The notes under the pieces are model-generated. The model was not told the origin of the DNA. It worked only from the letters and a program-made list of their open reading frames with translations, and did no database searches. Shown piece after piece: positions 47,001 to 60,111 of a stretch of 64,000 bases of DNA. The translations under genes and the position numbers were made by a program. The DNA comes from Capsicum annuum. Lineage: Eukaryota; Streptophyta; Magnoliopsida; Solanales; Solanaceae. The stretch's first letter is position 1. Each line of letters begins with the position of its first letter. The stretch covers positions 271,544-335,543 of the forward strand of contig NW_025856554.1 in assembly GCF_002878395.1 (NCBI RefSeq), read 5' to 3'.

Positions 47001-47803
47001 AGAGGGAATGAGGAGACGAATTCTCGTTATGTGAAATAGTAAGAAGGAAAGTATATGGTGAGAATCTTTTTGAGAATGATTAAATTTGCTGGCCTTAGTG
47101 GAGATATCCATGAAGTGGGGTGTAGTAATGATAGGCTTGAATTTTGTGTTTGGTGAAGAAATACACTATTTTGCCATGTTGTTTGTATTCCTTGAATTAA
47201 GACTTGAGGTTGTTGGATTATAATGATGAGGTGAGGTGATTTCTTAGTGTGATGTACAGTACTGGGTCCCATGGTTTAAGTTAGCACCTCTTTCCTCCTA
47301 GTTGAGCTTCAACATTGAAGTATTATCTAGTGGGACATAAATTATTGTGGTTAGGTGTGTTATGGGAGAATTTTAAGTTGGAAATGATGAAGTATGATGA
47401 TTAATGTTGGGGCATAGATGAATAATGTCTCTAAATTTAAGGTCCATCGGTTGTATCTTGTAAGGTGGAGAATTCTTCTAAATCCTGTCTCCCGCGAAAT
47501 CTAATTTCATGATTAGTACCGATGTAAATAGGGCCTATGATCACCAAATAAAATCATGCCTTATGTTATGATGATAATGATTCATAGAACTCATGTGTAA
47601 GGTCATCCCTAGGTAAAGTTCCATTACCTCTCGCTTCATGCTTATGCGTTTCACTAGGGTTATCATGAAGCTCTTTTGATTCCTTTGCACATTTGTGAAG
47701 GAAAAATATTCAATGCGAGGTTATGTTCCTTATTCCATACCTTTAGAGCTTCAAAAAGTCCTTACCCATCATTTGGGGGTTGAATTATCCCATGGGGCGA
47801 TAA
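44012..47803 (+). other. Element B internal region, non-coding
   Basis: Conserved with element A at 44040-44240, 44950-45110 and 46220-47300 among others, and with element C at 44360-44720. No recognisable protein domain. Confidence 0.7.
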
Positions 47804-50242
47804 TGTATTACCCCGCATTTTGGGCTAGAACGTAAATCATCATTCCTTTACGTAAAGATTCCAAAAGCCATAAATCTAATGTGAATTTAGTGTGTTAATC
47901 AATTATGTAATGTGGGAATCTAGTTGAGCATAAATTGAGATCATAGAGTTCCCTTAAGGACGAGTTGAAAGCCTTCCTATCCATTGAGTTTTGGTGAGCA
48001 TTTAAACTTTAGTCAACTTCAATCGACCACAACTTTTTGTATTTAAATAATTAGAGGTACTACTATATATCAAATCAAAGTTCTTTGAATTCTCTTTCTA
48101 ATGCCACCATTTTTGCCATAATCCATTATCGGAGTAAAAAGTTATGCCTGTTTTACAGTAAGATGTCAGGCTGCTTAAGGAATGACGGCCGGGCCGACGG
48201 TCTGTCGGGCCGTTGATGGTCCATCGCGAGGCCCGTTGCCCCAAAAAAAGTGACTTAGTCACTAGAAATACAGCAAAGATTTTGGGGATTCTTCGTCGGG
48301 CCCGTGACGGTCCATCGAGCCATCCCGAAGCTCAAAATCGTGATTTTTTAAAAGGGTTGTTTTGGTACTTTTCCTCTTCAGAAAACCTCCCCAATGGATT
48401 TAACTACGCCTGAACATGTTATTAATCAATTCCCATCAGTTGCAACATCAAAAACTTCCTTCTTCACTCTCAAAAAAAGATCAAATTAGGTTTTTTTCCC
48501 CAAGAACAAGGAATCAAGAATCAACCTTTAATTTTAAGTTTTTCAACGAACAAATAAAGATTTGATTCCTACTCTTTAAACTAAGTAATCTAAGGTACGT
48601 AGGGTTTTCCTAAACTACATGGGCATGATTTAAATCGTTTATATTAATGTTTTGAATGTTGAGAAATTATATGTTTGGGAAAGGTTTCGAATTACATTAA
48701 GAAGTATGCATTGTGAACGTTTTGGTCTTGAGGCCTTCCCTAAATATTGAATTTTTACTCGTGTACTTGTATATATATATTTTCAGTTTTAAAAATGAAT
48801 TGAGAGCATGAACAAAGAATTTCCCTCTCTTATTGTGTTATATTCTTGATTTACAAGTTATAGGTTACTAAATCTCATGTCCTAAAGCATGAACCAAGGG
48901 TTTTACTATTGTTTATAAAATAGTCGATTTCATATTGAGACACATGATATAAATGTCTTTAATATTGTTTATTGAGTTGGCTGTGGTGATTACATGAAGA
49001 AAGGGGATTTTCTTATTCACATAAACAAAAGTGCTGATTTAAAGAGTTTCATTGTTTGCAACAAAATACTTGACCACCACACGTTTGTTGAAAAGTTAAG
49101 ATGAGATAATCTTGCATAATTTGACATATGTTTTGAAAACGAATTTTCTTGAACTGATTGAATGATATATTGGTCCAAAATTTTTGTTTTGAATGAAGAG
49201 ACTGGAACATGATATTTTATGGCTTATAAGAAACGACTTGCAAGTCTTGATGTAACGATACCAAAATAGATAATGCCATAGCAGATTCAGAAAAGGCTAA
49301 AATATATATTTTTACTTATATTTTCAGAATTTGATTTTAGAAAGGTGCATGTTTAGAATAGAATAAAAATGCGCTTAAAGAGAGTTAGGGGATTACCTGA
49401 AAAAAATGTTTGAGTGTAAGGGCTCATCGACAGATAACCATAGTTGGATATGCAGGTATGCTCCGGAAAGGGGGATAATGTGAACGTCATTTAAGGGTTA
49501 TACCATGGTATACTTGTAAGGGGGTGTACCATTTTATTAAAGCTCTAATCCTTGCAACACACTCGGATTGGAGGCTTGGCCGCTGAGTCAAGGGTGGATT
49601 TCATATAGCCCATGAAATTATAGATTGTAGGGTGTACCACTTAGTTCAAAAGTAAGATAAAGAGTGAGTCGTGGATTCACCAGAATTTTTCAACGTCTTT
49701 AAAGTGTCCATGTGTTTTCATATATTATATATAAAATATTTTATCAATTGCTCTCACTTATGTTATATATAAATACATTATTTTGGATTGCTCTGTGTAC
49801 CAGTACATATGTATTGACTCCCCTCTATTTCAGGATTTGAGGCTTAGTCCAGGGGTCCCGTTAAGCCATAGATGTTTCAAACCGAAGTGTACAGTTGGTG
49901 ATGATCCTTCTCTACTCCGGGAGGCTGGGCTTATTTAAACATTGTTATTTGTTTGTTTCATGGTGTGACTGGGGCCTTGTCCCAGTTTTGTTTTAGTCAT
50001 TTATTGGATTCCGTAATGTTATAGATTTCACTGACGGGCGTCATATGTTTTAAATTCTAGGAATCTATTTCCAAATGGTTCAAATGTTAAGAGATTGACC
50101 ACGATTCCACCTTATTATGTTTTTCCGCAAACTTCCTTATATTATATGAATATTGTGCATGATTACCATATAGCGAAGGGCACCCGGGCCTTCATGGTTT
50201 GGTATGCTTGTCACGGCCAGGGCCCTGGTTTGAATCATGACA
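47804..50242 (+). repeat. Element B 3' LTR (2439 bp)
   Basis: It begins TGTATTACCCCGC and ends TGAATCATGACA; it matches 41585-43995 throughout. CpG sites in the 48185-48320 patch differ from those in the 5' LTR, mostly as C-to-T or G-to-A changes. Confidence 0.88.
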
Positions 50243-50247
50243 TAGGG

Positions 50248-50974
50248 AGACCACAAAATCAGATACCAACCGACATAAATGGAGATTATTTTCAAAGATC
50301 TATACAAATGTAACAATAAATAATTCGGAATGATTCGAAGAATCCAACAAGAAATTAGTCGGAATGCTTTGAAAAAACTAAGTTAGAAAAAAAAATTATT
50401 GGACCTTTCAGCTACCATTTTTTGTTCCAATTGAATACATAATACATTTTTGTTAAAAATTATATTCAACTTTGCAGTTTGAAAATAGTGATGAAAGTGA
50501 ATAGGAAACTTTTCAGACACTAAAATGTTGACAAGAGTACTTGCCCAAATCTAGAAATATCTATATGAATATAATACTTTTTTAATATATTTTATCTTTT
50601 ACGCTGGACTTTTTTATACATATTTTTATTATATGGGTTGTGCTTTATATTTTACTTTTGGATAATATATTATTTCTTATAAGAAGAAAAAACATTGTAA
50701 TATATTATTTCTTATAAGAAAATAATAATACACAGGCACTCACGTATACCTCTTTATAATTTAATCCAACATTTTAGCTTTACCATTTTTAACCTTTTTC
50801 TAGATTTTTGTCCATTGTACTTAATCATATAATTTTAAAAAATAAATTACTACATTCAATAAGAAAACACTAAAATTATTAATGTAAAAATAATTTAATA
50901 TTAATAAATAAAAAATAAATATGTCATTGAACTTAAAATGGATCGAAATGGAACTCATCATATTTCTTTTTTGG
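50248..50974. other. AT-rich spacer
   Basis: After the end of the repeat unit split by element B (to about 50300) the sequence is AT-rich. A direct duplication ATATATTATTTCTTATAAGA occurs at about 50666 and 50700. No gene is seen. Confidence 0.45.
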
Positions 50975-53900
50975 AACCCCTTACTATCTGTATCTCAAGA
51001 CCCAATTAGGTTCTTTACCCTATCATCTCCTCCTTAGGTGAAAGTCGATATTTAAATTTTACGGACCTATTCTCATATTTGAGCTATAATCACCTTACTC
51101 TAACTGATAGACTATAACTACAGTCACACAACCCTTTCTAGGACTTCCACCTGAGATATTTTCTTAACTCTCTCTATCTTCTGCAGTCATCATTCTACAA
51201 CTTAGGATTTTATTGTTATACATAGAAACTTTCTCTATTCCCAACCTTCTCTTCTTATTCTACTAACTTCACATATATAGATTCATATCCACCCAATTCA
51301 ATGAAAATTTAAATTGTACTAAGAGGCTTCACATCATTTACTTATAATCATCTCAACTCATCTCTCAAGAACATCATATAATACATACATTACCTTCTCC
51401 ACACTTTTGCAACTCAAGGGTACTAACTAGGTATACATAGCACATAAAAACTTAGAATCTCATATAGCGACATACTACTTTGGGTACCCTTTTTTTATAA
51501 TACTTAGGATTCTTCTTTATCTAAGGACTCAACTATGAAGTAATTACCTCACACTTATTCTACATATATATCTTGTTTTCACATTAACATTTCTCCTAAA
51601 AAATCAAACATAAGCTCCTCAAAACAATTAGTCAAGCCTACTATATCTATTTCCTAAAACTAGTTTTATCACTATCATACTGCCATTTCTTTATAGAAGT
51701 GGTCGTCCAAAGTTCAATTGTAATGTCTAGTTCTAAACATCGATATCAACATTATCCAATTATACTAATCGTAATTGTTGCATATAAAGAAAATCAAGAA
51801 CCAGTAGTCCATCAAAAGTTCATCACAAAATAGTCAACTTAAATCAAACCATTTATCTCATTGCAACCTACATGCACCTTGTCCTTCACAATATTACTAC
51901 CACTTCCTACAAACATAATGACAAACCTTAATAAACTTCTTCAATAGATTGAGCATACTTATATGTCATCTTATGCAACATTCCTTTCTCTAGTTACTAC
52001 TATCAGATCTATACCAAATTATTACACCTTAAACATCTAAGAACCCATCACCATGTTACTCAATATATACATGACTCTACGTATTTACTTTGATTAATTT
52101 ACTATCTCAGATTTTAGGCCACTATACTTCTGAATTCATATTTCTGGCTCTAGAATACATTCTACTACTTATGAGTTACAACACCCAAATGACACCATCT
52201 CACAAATGATAATATTATCCAAGCAGTGAAATACATAATTTCTTGCTAAAGGTGTCATTTGTAACAAGGTTTTTAAAAAGTAAAGAAAATATGAGAGTAC
52301 ATCTTAGTTTGGCATAGACGCACAATTAAAATGAAAAAGTGTGCATTCTTATGAATCAATAGGCTTAAAATCTCTAGTGGTCTCTGCTTAATCTCTCGTG
52401 CAATTTGTTAACTTTTGTGTTGTATCTATCTGAGAGAACTACATCCATAGGAACCTCACCTTTAAGGCTTGTACCAACTCAAAGGTGAGGCACAGTATGA
52501 GGAATTTGAACAACATACGAATTCACATAAGATTCTTAAGACAGCTCTATTGCATGATGTAGAATATGAAAGAATAGAAACATTTCCTTAATGCTCTACA
52601 ATCTCCAAATTATAAGTGTTATGTGCTTCACACCATAATGAGGACTCTACTAGCCACAGCTTCATAGACAAACTAGGACACTTGAACTCCGTGCTCTGAT
52701 TCCAAGTTTGTAACGCCTCGAGTTGAGGCCCTGGACTTGGCACACACTTGATACTATTGCTAGTATGAGTGAATGTGCTGGAATATCTCATGAGCATAAT
52801 AAGAATGAACAAAGGAAAAAAAGTGTAAAATTTATTTAAGATTTCCTCAAGTGATAGAACTTTACCAAAGTTTATTAGCACCGCATAATGTCCAATAGTA
52901 CGAATAGTTATGATAAATAAAGATTGAAAATTACACAGCTTTATTGACAACTACAAAAACATGTGAAGCCTCTAATAATTATCTATATTGGAAGGAAAGA
53001 AAATATAAAGTAGTATCATATTTTATCTAGCCTCCTGGTAGGAAAGAGGCTCACCAATAAAAGAAAATAGAGATCCTAATGGGAGTTGAAATCCAGAACG
53101 TATATCATGAAATGATGTACTACCAAAGATGGTCAATACATGGAATGTATTAATATGGAAAACTATTTTAGGAGGGCAGTACAATATGAGATTTGAAATG
53201 ACAGTAAAATTCAAATGTAAGTTAAGACCACCAGAAAGGAACAAGAATATGAGAAAAATTTATAATTACCCAAGTAAGATAGATTTAATTTCTTTGATTA
53301 TTTATGGGAGAAACTTGTAAACCATCATAAACCACCATGTGAGTGCATGGAGTATGATCTCAGCCTGATTACCTAAGCCATCCTATACCTTGCCGGGCAA
53401 AGGATATGACATGACATAATTTTCTAGCAAGTGTCCATGGTTAGCTCCTTTTCTGGACACATAAAAAAAGAGAGTCATCCAACTTGCGGAATAATCTCTA
53501 TACTATGTCGGCAAACATAGTTTTGGGCATTTGTCTTATATACCTATGCCTTCAAGGTCATCTAACTAGCTCCCTTATTCTCATGACGTCATCTAATTTA
53601 TTTATTTTAAAATTGTTGTCCATTTTAGGCTCAAGCTCGTGGTTTATCCTTTCTAGGCTTATATATATAATTTGGCCATTTTTAGGCACAAAGTCATTGA
53701 TTTACCCCTTTAAGGATCATGCCTCAGAATTTCCATATTAGGTTCGTGAATAAAGAGTTCTTATCATTCCATAAAATGTTTGGGGAGTCAGTAGAGGTTA
53801 AATTTATCATACATTATGTCATGGATCATTGTTTGGCTTTTGTAACTTTTCGGGGAATTAAGGAGTAACTTAATGTATTCTTGTTGCAGGTGAATCATAT

Positions 53901-54027
53901 CATGTCAAAAGTGTGGAAATTCATGTATTTTGCTATAAAAAATAATTAAGCATCAACACCTTTTTGTTATGAGGAAATGAAAGGAGTTCATTAAGGATTA
54001 TCAAAAATCCATCACTTATCAAATGTT
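50975..54027 (-). mobile_element. Element F: truncated member of the D family
   Basis: From 50975 to 52692 the sequence follows the interior of element D (6005-7734), including the CCTTACTATCTGTATCTCAA start. A primer site, reading TGGAATCAGAGC on the minus strand (52693-52704), and then the LTR (52709-54027) follow. The LTR breaks off at about 54027, where copia gag sequence begins, and the interior breaks off at 50975, so both ends are lost. It has no coding content. Confidence 0.75.
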
Positions 54028-54845
54028 CATTGGAACGTTTCTTTCTACTTGTTCCTTTCTTCTTTTTGTAGAATTTACTGAAGTTCTTGGTTATGAACGC
54101 AACTTGTTCCTCATCCCGTTCAATCTCCTTATTACTATCAGATGCCTTCAAGGCTAGTGATTTCTCAAGTGCAGCTTTAACCTTCTTGACTTCATCTATT
54201 TGTATTTTGTATGTCTTAAAGTTTCCAACTAATTCATCTAGAGTCATCCTAGTGAGATCCTTTACTTCTCTAATAGCAGTAACTTTGACATCCCATTTAG
54301 ACTTAGGTAGAACTCTTAACACTTTTTCAACCTATTCCTCAGTAGAGATGGACTTTCCTAAAGAAGTCAATTCGTTTGTAGAGGATGCCAATCTTATCAT
54401 CATTTCGTGAAATGATTCATTCTCTTTTATTTTGAAAGCCTCATATTCAGTAAAGAGTGGAGGAATTCTGAATTTTCTCCCTTGAGAGGTGCCCTCATGT
54501 GCATTAACCAATGCATCCCAGATTTGTTTAGTAGTGGTGTAGTTGGAGACACTGTTGTACTCAGCAAGACCTATCCACACACCAAAATATTCTTTGCTTT
54601 TTCATCCTTTCTTAATGCAATCAAGTCTTCAGCAGTAAATTCACTTCTCACATTCTTGACTTGCTCTCCATCAACTCTTTTCATAAAAATAATTGGTCTA
54701 TCAGTGATCCTATCCCAAAGCGTATAGTATTCTCCCTTGATAAACATTTTCATTCTAGCTTTGCACCAAATGAAATGAGATCCTTCAAAGAGATGCTAGA
54801 AGTTGATTGTCCCTCACTGTAACTATTGGGTGGTGAGGAATTAAT
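54028..54845 (-). pseudogene. Ty1/copia gag fragment (element K)
   Basis: The minus strand encodes a copia gag polyprotein in pieces: a start region with MINSSPPNSY, then MKMFIKGEYYTLWDRITDR, the central KQIWDALVNAHEGTSQGR block, ENESFHEMMIRL and the C-terminal VTAIREVKDLTRMTLDELVG. These are typical of the UBN2-type gag domain that forms the particle shell. Three frames are needed, with breaks near 54750, 54575 and 54325, so it is dead. The zinc knuckle that should follow is absent because the fragment ends at 54028 against element F. Confidence 0.8.
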
Positions 54846-56304
54846 CATGATGATCTTATCTTAGGTAATAACATTATTTAAGATATCCTCACCTTAATAC
54901 CAATTGATAAAGTATTAGACCTACTAATTTACTTATTTTAGCTTATCAGTTTCATATCAATGAAATAGGTTTCCTAACTTATTTCAACCAAGCTAAAACA
55001 TTAAGTAAATGAGACAATTATTTTCATATGGAAAACACCAGACTCAAAAAAGGTGTAAAAAATCATGACCTGTACCTATACAGGATTTTACCACAAACAT
55101 CACTAATCAACTTTGAGCGTTGACAAACAACAAATTACAAGAATTCTGTAATCTAGGAATTATAAAATCTAATTCCTACTTTTACAATACACACAAACCA
55201 CCCAATGTATGTGTTCTCAAGTCTTCGAGTTCCCCAACTTGAAGAAAGTTATCCTAACTAAGTTAATACTTCACTGAGACTAGAATTACTTAAACATTGC
55301 AACTCAAGAACCAACCTAATACATAGAATCTAAGACACCTTATCTTCTACATAATAGTAATAGGTTCAACTACGTGTTTCTTAAAGCTTTGAAACTGCCA
55401 TGTCAATTTTCCAATTTCCCTTTTCCTTGTAAGTGTGTAAATGAATACACAAATCACTACCTCTATTTAATCACAACTCTCCAAAGAATCCTCAACATAT
55501 GTGACTTCTATCTGTGGTGAAACTCTAGAATCCTCAGAGTTTGTTGTGAATTAGAAGTCCTTCTTGAATTCGATACCTTTGTTGAGGTAGAACTCCTTCT
55601 TCAACTCAATCTCTCTTATCTTCAAGTGTTGGAATTAAATTCAATCTCATCATCCACATATGTGATAATTAGGTAGAAGTTACCTATTTTACCACCTTAT
55701 CCACTTCTTTAATTTTGCACTCTTGTCTTCATAAACCAGTGAACTTGGACTCTTGATTGGGTCATTTTAGTGGAACAATTAGATCAACATGTTTATTTTT
55801 TCATTCTTCAAAACTTCAAAGCTAAAACAATATTGGCTATGATTATTCTACTCTCCAAGTTTTCACACTTCATGGACTTGGCGGGAGTACGTATCATGTG
55901 ATGTAACTCTGGGAGAACAACTGCTAGATGGATCTAGTATGCCTAACAAAGGATTGATTCTTCTTGTTTCTTATAATGGGTATGACCAGCAAGCTTAGAA
56001 GTTTCATCCGGAGTCGTTCATATGCATGCGCGGAATGCAAATCAAATTGGAGATTGGAAGAGTTTTTTGGTTTTTCATAGGGTCTAATTTATGTTTGAAG
56101 AAAATCCCATGTGCCAATTTTTTGGGCTTGGAAGTAAACCAGGAGAGAAAGAAAAATTTGTGGAGGACAATTTTTTTATTTATTTTTCCTTTTCCTATTT
56201 CGTGCTTAGAGCCCAAATTTGGTTATCTATAAAAGGATGACCTTCTTTATTGTAAAATCATCCCAAAAAATTCATAGTTCATCCATTGTAAGAGTAAGAG
56301 TGGT
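54846..56304 (-). mobile_element. Copia K leader, primer site and LTR-like region
   Basis: On the minus strand, TTGGTATTAAGG at 54905-54894 is a decayed tRNA-Met primer site, just upstream of the gag start. The sequence to its right (about 54909-56080) would be the 5' LTR of K, ending ACTTTATCA; its other end is not defined. Dispersed repeat R (56087-56293) lies at the far side. No coding sequence. Confidence 0.4.
56087..56293 (-). repeat. Dispersed repeat R, copy 2
   Basis: Inverted relative to copy 1 at 285-502. It abuts the end of the J LTR with 11 bp between. Confidence 0.45.
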
Positions 56305-56590
56305 GTTATGAAATCAAACATGAATAGGAAATACAATAAATAAAAGAAATAAGAAGAGAACACAAAGATTTTACATTGAAACCCTTAATGGGAATAACTA
56401 CTGGCAGAGAAGGAAGAATTTCACTATAATGAAGAGGAGTACAAGGAGGAGACGAAAGTCTCAATGACATATGTGAACATCCAAAAACAACCCACTAAAT
56501 GAACTTATATTATACGTGTGTACAAATAAATCACAAACATAGGCCACACCATAAACATTTCAGGGTTGGATCACCAAAATTAGGGTCACA
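56305..56590 (-). repeat. Copia J 3' LTR (286 bp)
   Basis: On the minus strand it begins TGTGACCCTAATTTTGG at 56590, right after a purine-rich GGTGGAGATTATTAAAG tract, and ends TTTCATAACA at 56305. The short length and the position after the RNase H region fit a copia LTR. Confidence 0.65.
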
Positions 56591-56599
56591 AACTTTAAT

Positions 56600-57596
56600 A
56601 ATCTCCACCTTGACGTGAAAACTAATTCTGAACTGAAATCTATTTCAAAAAATCTCTAAACCTCTTCCACAAAATCCCCTAAGGGAACATCTTAACTGTT
56701 GATACCAGCCAAGTCCAAGCAATGCTCAAACTTGGCACTTGGTAGCGGGGTTATCACTGGTACTAATCTTCCTTACCATTATACCACCACAAGTAATAAT
56801 CTCACGCACAAAATGATACTGAAAATTGATATGCTTTGTCCTCTCATGAAACATCTGATCTTTTGTAAGAAAGATATCACTCTTACTATGAAAAAACATC
56901 ATAGTAATCTGTAAGTCATTGCTAAGTTCACCAAACAGACCCCTCAAGAAAATCAATTCCTTGCAAGCCTCTATACTAGAAATATACTCTGCCTCCATAG
57001 TTGACAAAGCAACTATACCTTTCCAACTAATATCACAACCACCAATGGTGAAAACATAGTCTGTAATGGATATCTTCTAAGCAAGGTTTTTTGCAAAATA
57101 AAAATAAACAGACCCAATCACTCCATCTCTATTTTGGCCAAACTATAAACAAACATCAGCATATCTATACAAGTATCTAAAATTCCACTGAATTGCTTTC
57201 CAATATTCTTTAACATGGTTTTCCATGTATCTAGTATCTACTAACTACACTGACTGAAAATGATAACTATTTTTAGGAACACACCATCGCATATATAAGA
57301 GAACCAACGACACTAGAGTATGGAACTCGAGACATATAATCACGCTCATCATTAGTCTTTGGAGATAACGTGGGTGAGAGTTTGAAATGAGCTTCCAATG
57401 GAGTATTAATAGGCTTTGCATTTTGTATACTGAATTTGTGAAACACTTTCTCAATATATATTTTTGACTCAAGTATAACTTACACTTCTCTTTATCCCTC
57501 AGAATATCCATGCCAAGGATCTTCTTTGTTGCTCTTAGATCCTTCATATCAAATTCCTTATGAGATGGACTTTGACTTTTATTATCTCTCTCATAT
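56600..57596 (-). pseudogene. Copia J reverse transcriptase C-terminus and RNase H
   Basis: The minus strand shows the end of the reverse transcriptase (EFDMKDLRATKKILGMDI, KLYLSQKYI) at 57245-57596 and RNase H at 56700-57010 (MEAEYISSIEACKELIFLRG, IFLTKDQMFHERTKHIN, ISTSDNPA). The catalytic Glu of the MEAEY motif is present, but the expected CDSQSA reads FHSKSD. The region between them is shifted and carries stops. The coding part is cut at 57597 by the LTR of chromovirus H, so the rest of J should lie beyond H, outside the window. Confidence 0.8.
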
Positions 57597-60111
57597 TGTA
57601 ACCCTTCAAGAGTACACCCTAGGTATTATATGGTGCTTACAGTCTTGAGGGACCATAATCTAACCCATGAGCCCGTACCTACTATGAGCGCTAAACAATA
57701 ATACTGAATTTATGTGAAAGTTAGGTTGAAAATACCTTAAGGTTCATAACTGGAAAAAAAATACTGAATACTGATAATAATATTGAAAACTTAGCATCTA
57801 GTTTGAAAGCCTCTAACTATCTAAATGTGGAGTTGATGGAATAAGCCCCCAACTAACTCCTACTAAAAGAAATACTAAATTTGCTGAAGTATTGAAAAAT
57901 AATATCCTTGATGGATGAGGAATCACTACTAAATGTTCTGCTGCTAACTAAATTTGGCTAAGTGCGGTCAGGAACATAAGCATCCAAGCATATGATATGA
58001 GACAACATAGCACAAAAGAGAGTATGCAATCAGTACATAAAATATACTGGTATGCTAGATGAGGTACAATTAAAATGCATGGGCTTATATATATAAACAG
58101 TAACTGGCTGAATTATATGAAGTAACTGAATGAGAGTACATATAGAACTGAAACTGCTGTAATCACTTAATATGCACTACTGTATATACGTATCTACATG
58201 TCTTGTATATGAGAATATACAGTAACTGAGTACTGAGTTATATTGGCTATATAATTGATATCTGAGTAATTGATAACTGATAGCCATGGTTTGGTAGAAT
58301 TGGACTGAGTTCTATACTGAAGACTAAAACTTAGACTGTGGGAGTGTTTATTTAACCAACATACCCTAATGTAAACTAATTTAGGGTTCAACCTGTGACC
58401 CCAGTTGGTAGGGTGTTAGCACCTTGCCACATGATACTAACAATGGTTGTGTAAACCCTTGTCTAGAAGACTCATGAAATATATATATGATTGCATTGAC
58501 CCTAGTCTGGCAGAAGGAAAACTTACCCTACATTAGCTATGTTGTTCTATAACTCAAGGATTTCTACTAAGTGTCAAAACCTACTCATCTCTGCATTCTC
58601 TCGATGCAGAATCCTACTCTCAACTAAAATGACACTAGAACTGGTCATTATAGGACTGTCTTGACTGAACTCACGCTGATCGTTAAGACTGACTGAATAC
58701 TATTTTCTTGACCTTACTGAGACTATTTCGTAACTACTACAATCTATGTAAACAACTATATTTTGGGTATTAATACCCCCAAGAATTAGTAGCATAATTA
58801 GTAAAAATAGCACAATCTTGAAAGCATAATAACTAGTTACTTAGTCACAATTCATTAATTAAGGAATCTTACCAAACACTTTTATGGCATGAACTTGTAC
58901 ATGGGTGGGAACACATGCTAACATATCATTATTTCACTATTCAATTAACATGGACATTCTATCAAGCGACTGGGGAGCATGAGTATTGCACATATAATAA
59001 TCACTTATAAACATCATGGATACCACATTCAACATGCAAATCTCAAGGGTTGTAATATGAGAATTCACCTAATTGAACATACATGCTAATTTGTTTACAT
59101 AAAACATGGGGTAAATCTTGAATTGAAACCCATACAACAATACATATATGAACAGAATATAATTCAAACATGTAAATCATGAATCTGAAAACTAGTATTT
59201 TGAAAAAGGATTCTTGAACTTTAAGGGTGAAAGGAACCCAAGTATGAACAGTTAACATACCTTGATTCATGAATTTGGGAGGATTGAAGGTGAATTCTTA
59301 CAATTTGATCTTGAATTGTGGAGGCTACGGGTTTTTTGTTCTTGAAAAAGGGCTATTTTAATTTGAGTAATTTGTGAAATAATGAAAAAATTAATGCTCT
59401 TTTAGGGTTTTATTCCGTGTTTAGACTACCTGGAGTGAGGGAAAAGGACTTAAATGCTCGTGAAATTAAAAACTTTGAATTAACTGGAAATCTCAATTTT
59501 GACACCCGGCGTGATGCGGTACTATCGCATCGGGCCACTGGAAAGCTGACAATTGTGAATAGAAACTTAGAGAAATGCAGTGCAATCGCGGTACCCCACT
59601 GAATGTGAATTTGGCTCTCGGTGCGATGCAGCGATATCACGATGATCTATTGAAAAAAGATGAATGTGAAATAGCACATTGGTGCGATGTGGTGCTTATC
59701 GTAATGGAACACTGGAAAATGGCAAACGTGAATCATGCCATCACCGCGATGCGGCCTTATTGTGTTGGGCTACTATTTTTCACTAAAAGTTCCATAACTT
59801 CTCACCCAATTTTCAGATTTGGGAAAAATTAATATCGTTGGAAAGCTAATTCAATTTCCTAAGGTTTAGTGGGTCTTGAGCTGGAATATTCTTAGTAGAA
59901 AAAAAGTTATACTCGTTTAAAGTTGACTAAAGTAATATTCTTATCAAAAACTTAATTGGTATGGGATATCTTGATTCATCAAATAGATGGGAGTTATTTG
60001 GGACTTTAATATACATCAAACTAACTCATAAAACTACCAAGGAACCATAATGTACTACCCATTAACTTTAAACATGCCGCTATAATTGGTTTGGATTTTT
60101 GGGGTATTATA
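57597..60111 (-). repeat. Chromovirus H 3' LTR (about 2515 bp)
   Basis: On the minus strand it begins TATAATACCCCAAAAATCC at 60111 and ends CTTGAAGGGTTACA at 57597, where copia J coding sequence resumes. The left boundary is inferred from that resumption. A CpG-rich block lies at 59500-59770, with repeated GCGATGC(A/G)G motifs about 60-80 bp apart. No second LTR is in the window. Confidence 0.65.

Larger units (their letters stand above)
41585..50242 (+). mobile_element. Element B: non-coding LTR retrotransposon, family of A
   Basis: LTRs at 41585-43995 and 47804-50242 enclose a 3.8-kb non-coding interior. The target duplication is TATGG (41580-41584) and TAGGG (50243-50247), one mismatch. 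A perfect tRNA-Met primer site follows the 5' LTR. The interior matches element A in several long blocks and contains no gag or pol motif; stops are frequent in all frames. LTRs differ at scattered positions, and the purine tract before the 3' LTR has decayed (CCATGGGGCGATAA at 47790-47803). Confidence 0.88.

Noticed and set aside
54087..54410. 107-codon plus-strand ORF
   Set aside because: Antisense shadow of the copia K gag sequence.
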